From Firmicutes bacterium UBA5559 (GTDB taxonomy: Bacteria; Bacillota; Clostridia; Peptostreptococcales; Anaerovoracaceae): a stretch of DNA of 20,213 nucleotides. This document shows, piece after piece, positions 14,855 through 20,213 of this stretch. The stretch lies in NCBI GenBank assembly GCA_002425705.1, contig DIMT01000003.1, forward strand, positions 1,367-21,579, given 5' to 3'. Made by a program: the position numbers and the translations under genes. The notes beneath the pieces were generated by a model. It made no database searches. It saw nothing but the letters and a program-made list of their open reading frames with translations, and was not told where the DNA came from. Within the stretch, counting starts at the first letter, position 1. The number at the start of each line of letters is the position of its first letter.

Positions 14855-15659
14855 ATTGGACATCATTCTGGTACAAAAGGGATTTTTTCCCTCCAGAGAA
14901 AAGGCCAAGGCTGCCATTATGGCGGGAATCGTCTACGTGGATAACCAGAGGATTGACAAGGCCGGAACTCCCGTAAAAGATGATCAGACTTTTGAGGTTC
15001 GGGCGGATGTGTGCCCCTATGTGAGCCGGGGAGGACTGAAGCTGGAAAAGGCTTTGGACATTTTCGGATTCAGGCTGGAGGGCATGACAGCAGCAGATAT
15101 AGGGGCTTCTACGGGAGGCTTTACCGACTGCATGCTTCAAAAAGGCGCTGTCCGGGTCTATGCCATTGATGTGGGGTATGGACAGCTGGATTACAAGCTG
15201 AGAATCGATCCCCGGGTCGTCAATATGGAGAAAGAGAACGTCCGTTACCTGGATCCAGAAAGGATTCCGGAAAAACTGGACTTTATCAGCATCGATGTGT
15301 CCTTCATTTCCCTGAAGCATATTTTTCCCGTTGCGGCTGGTTTACTAAAGCCGGATGGTGGTATAATATGTCTCATCAAACCACAGTTTGAAGCGGGAAG
15401 GGAACAGGTAGGAAAAAACGGCATCGTAAGGGATCCGGCCATTCACGAGGAAGTCATCCGGAATGTTTTGAAATATGGGGAAGACCAGGACCTGTATCCC
15501 CACGGACTGACATATTCACCGGTGACAGGAGCCAAAGGGAACATTGAATATCTGCTTTACCTGAAAAAACTGGAATCAAAAGGGTTTGAAGCCTCCCGAA
15601 TAATCGGAGAGGTGGTGGAAGCCTCCCACCAGGGACTGGTAAAAAATACCAACATATAA
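14844..15659 (+). CDS. tlyA: TlyA family rRNA 2'-O-methyltransferase (S4 plus FtsJ domains)
   Basis: TlyA enzymes methylate ribose 2'-hydroxyls in 16S and/or 23S rRNA. The 271-residue protein has an N-terminal S4 RNA-binding domain (about 1-60, with SREKAKAAIMAGIVYV) and a Rossmann FtsJ-like domain with the SAM motif DIGASTGGFTDCML (from Asp85), AIDVGYGQLDYKL, SIDVSFISL and LIKPQFEAGREQV. The TTG at 14844 is taken as start because it gives MKDRLDIILVQKG, the usual family beginning; no in-frame ATG or GTG lies nearby, and a modest AAAGG site is about 13 bases upstream. The start lies within the last codons of dxs. The stop contributes to the AAGGAG site of the next gene. The hemolysin A name is historical. 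Confidence 0.93.
   Translation: MKDRLDIILVQKGFFPSREKAKAAIMAGIVYVDNQRIDKAGTPVKDDQTFEVRADVCPYVSRGGLKLEKALDIFGFRLEGMTAADIGASTGGFTDCMLQKGAVRVYAIDVGYGQLDYKLRIDPRVVNMEKENVRYLDPERIPEKLDFISIDVSFISLKHIFPVAAGLLKPDGGIICLIKPQFEAGREQVGKNGIVRDPAIHEEVIRNVLKYGEDQDLYPHGLTYSPVTGAKGNIEYLLYLKKLESKGFEASRIIGEVVEASHQGLVKNTNI
15341..15367 (+). promoter_or_regulatory. Possible extended -10 promoter inside tlyA
   Basis: TGGTATAAT at 15359-15367 is a perfect extended -10. The only -35-like element at workable distance is TTTACT (15341-15346) with a short 15-base spacer. It would start transcription about 300 bases before the aminotransferase gene. The element encodes Gly-Ile-Ile within tlyA, so it could be chance. Confidence 0.3.
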
Positions 15660-15671
15660 GGAGATGAGCCT

Positions 15672-16865
15672 ATGAAATTATCAAGTCGGGTGCTGGGAAT
15701 CAAGCACTCAGCCATCCGGAAATTCTATGTGTATGCCAACAAAGCAAAGGCTGAAGGAAAAAAAGTCTATTATCTCAATATTGGTCAGCCAGACATTACC
15801 ACTCCTGAAATCTTCATGGAAGAAGTACGGAAATATGATGCCAGGGTATTGGAATATGCCCCATCGGAAGGCATCCCGTCTTTAATGGATGCCATTATCG
15901 ACTATTACCGGCGATACGGCATGGTGTATGACCGGCATAACGTCCTGATTACCAACGGTGGAAGTGAAGCACTGACCTTTATCTTGTCCTGTATTCTGGA
16001 TCCGGGAGACGAAGTGATCATACCGGAGCCCTATTACACCAATTATGCGACCTTTATTGCCATGGCTGATGGAAAAGTCCGTCCCTTGACCACCGTCCCG
16101 GAAGATGGTTATCATTATGCTGATAAAGAAAAAATCCTGCCCTTGATCAATGAAAAAACCAAGGCGATTCTGCTGGCCAATCCGGGAAATCCTACTGGCA
16201 ACATCCTGACCAGGGCTGAAATGGGTATGATCTGTGACCTGGCTAAAGAACACGATTTTTATATCATCGCCGACGAAGTATATCGGGAGTTTGTCTATGA
16301 CGGCAAGGAAATGACCAGCTTCGGTCAGTTTGAGGATGTGGAAGACCGGGTCATTATTGTAGACAGCATTTCCAAGCGTTTCAGTGCTTGCGGAGCCCGG
16401 GTAGGCTGTGTGATCACGAAGAATCACGAGCTCCACGGGAACCTGCTGAAGCTGGCCCAGGGAAGGCTCTGTGCTCCCACCCTGGAACAGATCGGAGCAG
16501 CTGCATTGTACCGAATGGATCCCTCCTATTTCGATGAAGTCCGAGCAGAATATGAGCATCGGCGAAATGTGGTCGTGGATGCACTCCGCAGCATCGACGG
16601 AGTGGTTTGCGAAAAACCTGGGGGCAGCTTCTATGTTACCTGCAAGCTTCCGGTTGAAAACGCTGAAGAATTTCTGATCTGGCTGCTGGAAGAATTTGAT
16701 GATCAGGGGGAGACGGTTATGTTCGCCCCGGCAGAAGGTTTCTATGCCACACCGGGTCTGGGAAAAAGTGAAATGAGAATTGCTTATGTCCTCAAGGAAG
16801 AGGACATGAGAAGAAGCATCGAAATCATCCGATTGGGACTGGAAGCCTATAAGAACAGAAAATAA
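15672..16865 (+). CDS. Pyridoxal phosphate-dependent aminotransferase, class I/II (AspC-like)
   Basis: This fold-type I aminotransferase has 397 residues. Motifs include LNIGQPDITTPE (36-47), EYAPSEGIPSLMDAI (61-75), TNGGSEALTF (94-103), PEPYYTNY, LANPGNPTGN (168-177), ADEVYREF (Asp201) and the lysine motif SISKRFSACGARVG with Schiff-base Lys235. The C-terminal Arg that binds the substrate carboxylate lies in SEMRIAYVL. The family covers aspartate, aromatic and alanine aminotransferases, and the exact substrate cannot be read from sequence. AAGGAG formed partly by the tlyA stop lies eight bases before the ATG. The gene sits between tlyA and mutS, where many Clostridia have nadK, argR and recN after tlyA, so the local order differs from that common arrangement. 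Confidence 0.92.
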   Translation: MKLSSRVLGIKHSAIRKFYVYANKAKAEGKKVYYLNIGQPDITTPEIFMEEVRKYDARVLEYAPSEGIPSLMDAIIDYYRRYGMVYDRHNVLITNGGSEALTFILSCILDPGDEVIIPEPYYTNYATFIAMADGKVRPLTTVPEDGYHYADKEKILPLINEKTKAILLANPGNPTGNILTRAEMGMICDLAKEHDFYIIADEVYREFVYDGKEMTSFGQFEDVEDRVIIVDSISKRFSACGARVGCVITKNHELHGNLLKLAQGRLCAPTLEQIGAAALYRMDPSYFDEVRAEYEHRRNVVVDALRSIDGVVCEKPGGSFYVTCKLPVENAEEFLIWLLEEFDDQGETVMFAPAEGFYATPGLGKSEMRIAYVLKEEDMRRSIEIIRLGLEAYKNRK

Positions 16866-16876
16866 AGGACTTGATG

Positions 16877-19507
16877 ATGGAACTTTCACCAATGATGAAA
16901 CAATACAAAGAAATCAAAGAACAGTATCAGGATTGCATACTGTTCTTTCGTCTTGGTGATTTCTATGAGATGTTTTTCGAGGATGCTCTTCTGGCGTCCC
17001 GGGAACTGGAAATCACCCTGACAGCCCGGAATGCCGGACAGGAGGAAAAAGCGCCCATGTGCGGCGTTCCCTATCATTCGGCAGATAACTATATTGGCCG
17101 ACTGGTGGAGAAGGGATATCGGGTCGCCATCTGTGAACAGGTAGAAGATCCGGCCTTAGCCAAGGGCATCGTCCGGAGGGAAGTGACCCAGGTCATCACC
17201 CCCGGTACAGTGGTCAGCCAGACCATGCTCAACGAAAAGGAAAACAATTATCTGGCATCCCTCTTTTTATCCGGGGAAGAGGCAGGATTTGCCTATGCGG
17301 ACATATCCACCGGGGAAATGTTCCTGACAGATTTATCCGTTCAAGGAGGAGTTCAGGATCTGATGAATCAGCTGGCAGGGATCCAGCCCAGGGAGATTCT
17401 GATCAATCAGGATCTGGAAGCTTTACTGGATTTGGCACAGCTGCAGTCGGAAACAGATGCCTATGTACACGTTCTGAACGAATCCTTTTATTCCGGTACT
17501 GCAGCAGACCGGATCTTTGAGAGTCAGTTTGGTGTTCCTTCCCTTCAGAATCTGGGAATCCCGGAAAACAAGGGAAACGAAGGAGCATTGAAAAATCTTC
17601 TTCTATATCTTCTGGAAAACAAGAAACAGCCATTGGAACATCTGAACAGTGTAAAGTATTACAGTCTTGGAAGCCATATGGTGCTGGATAAGGCTACGAT
17701 CCGCAATCTGGAACTGACGGAAACCCTCTTTGATAAGAAAATACAGGGTTCTCTTCTGGGCGTGCTGGATAAAACCAAAACTGCCATGGGATCCCGAAAA
17801 ATCCGGCAATGGATCCGGGAGCCCCTGAATCAGCTGGAGGAAATCCAACGCAGACTGGATGGAGTGGAGGTTCTGACGGAAAACATCCTGCTGCGGAACG
17901 ACTTGCGGGAGATGCTCAAACAGATGTATGATCTGGAAAGGCTTTCCGGCCGAATATCCTTTGGTAATGCCAACGGGAAGGACCTATTAGCTCTGGGAAT
18001 CTCCACCTCGGTACTTCCGGATATTAAGGAAGCTCTCCGGGACTGCGGTGACCGGCTTCTGGAAGATTTGGAAATGAAGGTTTCCGCCTTAAGCCCGATT
18101 CACCAATTGATCGATAAGAGTATTCGGGAGGATGCGGGTTTCAGCCTTCGGGAGGGGGGCCTGATTCGTTCTGGCTATTCCGAGGAACTGGATGGTATGA
18201 AAGAATCCATCCGTCATGCCCAGGAATGGATTTCCGGACTGGAAGGAACAGAAAGAGAGCGAACTGGCATCAAGAACCTGAAGGTGGGCTTCAACAAGGT
18301 CTTTGGTTATTATCTGGAGGTGACCCGATCTTATTACGAGTTGATTCCGGAGAACTACATCAGGAAACAGACCCTGGCCAACTGCGAACGGTTTATCACA
18401 CCGGAGCTCAAGGAAATGGAGAGCCTGGTCCTGAACGCAGAAACTAAAATCAATCAGCTGGAATACCAGCTTTTTCAGGATATCCGGGATACGATTAAGA
18501 GCTTCATACCGGAAATTCAAAGGACTTCCAAAGGGATTGCCGAACTGGATGCACTGCTATCCTTTGCAGAAACAGGAGCCAGAAATGGGTACGTGAAGCC
18601 TCTTGTTACCGGAGATGACCGGCTGCTCATCGAGAAGGGCAGACACCCGGTGCTGGAGCAGATCATCCGGAACGGGGTTTTTGTTTCCAATGATACGTAT
18701 CTAGATAGCAATGAATCCAGCCTCCTGCTTATTACCGGCCCGAATATGGCCGGAAAATCCACGTACATGCGCCAGACTGCCCTGATCGTTCTGATGGCCC
18801 AAATCGGTTGTTTTGTGCCTTGTGAGCGGGCTGAGATCGGTATCACGGACCGGATATTTACCCGAATCGGTGCTTCCGACAATCTGACTCAGGGGCAGAG
18901 CACCTTTTACGTGGAAATGAGCGAGCTTGCTTATATTCTCCATGGGGCTACCAGCAGAAGCCTGATCATCCTGGATGAAATCGGAAGGGGCACCAGCACC
19001 TATGACGGCCTTTCCATCGCCTGGGCTGTAGCCGAACACCTGTGCCTTCCCGATAAAAGAGTGCGTACTCTGTTCGCCACCCATTACCATGAACTGACGG
19101 TTCTGGAGGCAAGGCTTCCGGGAGTTCGGAATCTCAACGTAGATGTGGCAGAAGAGAACGGGACGATCATCTTCCTCCATAAAATCATTGAGGGAAGTGC
19201 CAGCCGGAGTTATGGCATCCATGTAGCTAAACTGGCGGGAGTCCCGGAGCCGATTCTGTTAGCAGCGGAGGATAAGCTTCTGGAACTGGAATCAGGGAAA
19301 TCGGAAGTTGGAACCATCCTGCCGGATGAAATTGCTTCCAGCTTCCCAGCCGGCATAATCCATACGCAGGAAGAGCCGGTTCAGCTTTCCTTCTGGGGCA
19401 AGGAGCAGGATCCTCTGATTCAGAGGATCCGGGAACTGAATCTGATGGAAATCACCCCCTCCCAGGCAATTAGTATTCTGGAGGAATTAAAGGCGGCAGT
19501 AGAATGA
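16877..19507 (+). CDS. mutS: DNA mismatch repair protein MutS
   Basis: MutS recognises mismatches and small loops and then recruits MutL. The 876-residue protein has all five domains: mismatch-binding domain I with the Phe-x-Glu wedge FYE (Phe29, Glu31) in FFRLGDFYEMFFEDA; connector; lever and clamp (about 260-540); and an ATPase with Walker A GPNMAGKST (621-629), the signature region GASDNLTQGQSTFYVEM, and Walker B LDEIGRGTSTYDG (Asp700, Glu701). FATHYHEL and a C-terminal helix-turn-helix dimer region follow. Two adjacent ATG codons exist (16874, 16877) after TTG 16871; 16877 is chosen because AAAGGA ends seven bases before it. The stop overlaps the mutL ATG in an ATGA, typical translational coupling. 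Confidence 0.97.
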   Translation: MELSPMMKQYKEIKEQYQDCILFFRLGDFYEMFFEDALLASRELEITLTARNAGQEEKAPMCGVPYHSADNYIGRLVEKGYRVAICEQVEDPALAKGIVRREVTQVITPGTVVSQTMLNEKENNYLASLFLSGEEAGFAYADISTGEMFLTDLSVQGGVQDLMNQLAGIQPREILINQDLEALLDLAQLQSETDAYVHVLNESFYSGTAADRIFESQFGVPSLQNLGIPENKGNEGALKNLLLYLLENKKQPLEHLNSVKYYSLGSHMVLDKATIRNLELTETLFDKKIQGSLLGVLDKTKTAMGSRKIRQWIREPLNQLEEIQRRLDGVEVLTENILLRNDLREMLKQMYDLERLSGRISFGNANGKDLLALGISTSVLPDIKEALRDCGDRLLEDLEMKVSALSPIHQLIDKSIREDAGFSLREGGLIRSGYSEELDGMKESIRHAQEWISGLEGTERERTGIKNLKVGFNKVFGYYLEVTRSYYELIPENYIRKQTLANCERFITPELKEMESLVLNAETKINQLEYQLFQDIRDTIKSFIPEIQRTSKGIAELDALLSFAETGARNGYVKPLVTGDDRLLIEKGRHPVLEQIIRNGVFVSNDTYLDSNESSLLLITGPNMAGKSTYMRQTALIVLMAQIGCFVPCERAEIGITDRIFTRIGASDNLTQGQSTFYVEMSELAYILHGATSRSLIILDEIGRGTSTYDGLSIAWAVAEHLCLPDKRVRTLFATHYHELTVLEARLPGVRNLNVDVAEENGTIIFLHKIIEGSASRSYGIHVAKLAGVPEPILLAAEDKLLELESGKSEVGTILPDEIASSFPAGIIHTQEEPVQLSFWGKEQDPLIQRIRELNLMEITPSQAISILEELKAAVE

Positions 19508-20213
19508 TTCAACTATTATCCAAGGAAGTATCCGATAAAATAGCAGCAGGTGAAGTGGTAGACAGACCCTTGTCCATCGTCAAGGAATTGGTGGAAAATG
19601 CTCTGGATGCCGGTGCCGATTCTCTGGTTGTGGAGATCCGAAACGGAGGCAAAACCTATATCCGGGTTTCTGACAATGGCTCAGGAATCGGGCCTGATGA
19701 GGTGGAAATCGCCTTTCTTCGTCATGCTACCAGTAAAATTCGCCAGGCAGAAGACCTGAATCATATCAGGACCCTGGGATTCCGGGGAGAAGCCCTTTCC
19801 AGCATCGCAGCCGTGACCCGGATCGAGCTGCTGACCAAGAGAAGAGAAGACAAAACCGGGACCCGTCTCATCCTTTCAGGAGGACAAATCATCGAGCAAA
19901 AACCGGTGGGCTGTCCCGACGGAACCACGATCGTGGTGGAAGATCTGTTTTATAACACCCCGGCCAGGCTGAAATTCTTAAAATCCGATGCTGCAGAAAC
20001 GGGAGTCATCACCGATTTTATGTCAAAGATCGCCCTGGCCTACGATCAGTGCCAGATTCGTTTTATTTGCAATGGAAACACCCTCTTTACCACCATGGGA
20101 AAGGGGAACCGGCTTCATAATATCCTGACCGTCTATGACAGGACCATTCAGGACCATTTGCTTCCGGTACAATTGGAAGGAGAGGATTACATCCTGAGGG
20201 GCTATGTATCCAA
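19504..20213 (+). CDS. mutL: DNA mismatch repair protein MutL (3' partial, runs off the window)
   Basis: MutL is the GHKL ATPase that links mismatch recognition by MutS to strand removal. The ATG overlaps the mutS TGA, and the frame stays open to the end of the window (236 codons). All N-terminal ATPase motifs are present: IAAGEVVDRPLSIVKELVEN (with the catalytic Glu and Asn), DAGAD, VSDNGSGI, RHATSKI and TLGFRGEALSSI, then DGTTIVVEDLFYNTPARLKF. The start of the transducer domain follows. The C-terminal dimerisation and possible endonuclease domain is outside the window, so whether this MutL carries the DQHA(x)2E(x)4E nicking motif, expected in Bacillota, cannot be judged. Confidence 0.95.
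   Translation, partial: MIQLLSKEVSDKIAAGEVVDRPLSIVKELVENALDAGADSLVVEIRNGGKTYIRVSDNGSGIGPDEVEIAFLRHATSKIRQAEDLNHIRTLGFRGEALSSIAAVTRIELLTKRREDKTGTRLILSGGQIIEQKPVGCPDGTTIVVEDLFYNTPARLKFLKSDAAETGVITDFMSKIALAYDQCQIRFICNGNTLFTTMGKGNRLHNILTVYDRTIQDHLLPVQLEGEDYILRGYVS

Noticed and set aside
15882..16892. Minus-strand open frame of 336 codons opposite the aminotransferase gene.
   Set aside because: The plus-strand gene has all aminotransferase motifs; the antisense protein is low-complexity-like in style with no recognisable domain, as expected for a shadow frame.

Overview
The window is a tightly packed, single-strand (+) block of housekeeping genes from a bacterium of the Bacillota, most likely class Clostridia. 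The grounds are gene order (mltG-trmR-trhP; Asp23/yqhY-nusB; xseA-xseB-ispA-dxs-tlyA; mutS-mutL), strong AGGAG-type ribosome binding sites, an RNase J, a YlbF-family protein, and protein sequences of clostridial style. I cannot name a genus. No tRNA or rRNA gene, insertion sequence, phage gene or CRISPR array is visible, and no gap between genes exceeds about 70 bases.

Layout. (1) Positions 1-1248 are one open frame whose 5' part encodes the core of an isoleucyl-tRNA synthetase and whose 3' part encodes the end of a leucyl-tRNA synthetase. The switch falls at the shared KMSKS motif (about 505-550) and coincides with an abrupt change in codon use. The likely cause is an assembly chimera; a real recombination is less likely. 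(2) 1266-4624: RNase J, a YlbF-family protein, an M24 peptidase lacking the usual N-terminal domain, and elongation factor P. EF-P has its own strong promoter inside the peptidase gene and is followed by a hairpin terminator. (3) 4690-9037: MltG transglycosylase, the tRNA wobble-uridine genes trmR and trhP, and a CNNM/CBS/CorC membrane protein. (4) 9040-15659: Asp23-family protein, NusB, a TsaD-like paralogue, exonuclease VII (both subunits), farnesyl diphosphate synthase, DXS and TlyA, mostly overlapping or separated by a few bases and so probably translationally coupled. (5) 15672-20213: a class I/II aminotransferase, MutS and the first third of MutL.

How the genes relate. Themes are RNA decay (RNase J, YlbF), translation (EF-P, TrmR/TrhP, TlyA, NusB), isoprenoid precursor supply (DXS to IspA), DNA repair (ExoVII, MutS/MutL) and cell wall (MltG). 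I did not find an undescribed biological system. The most valuable observation is the IleS/LeuS chimera at the left edge, followed by the single-domain M24 peptidase and the TsaD-like paralogue.
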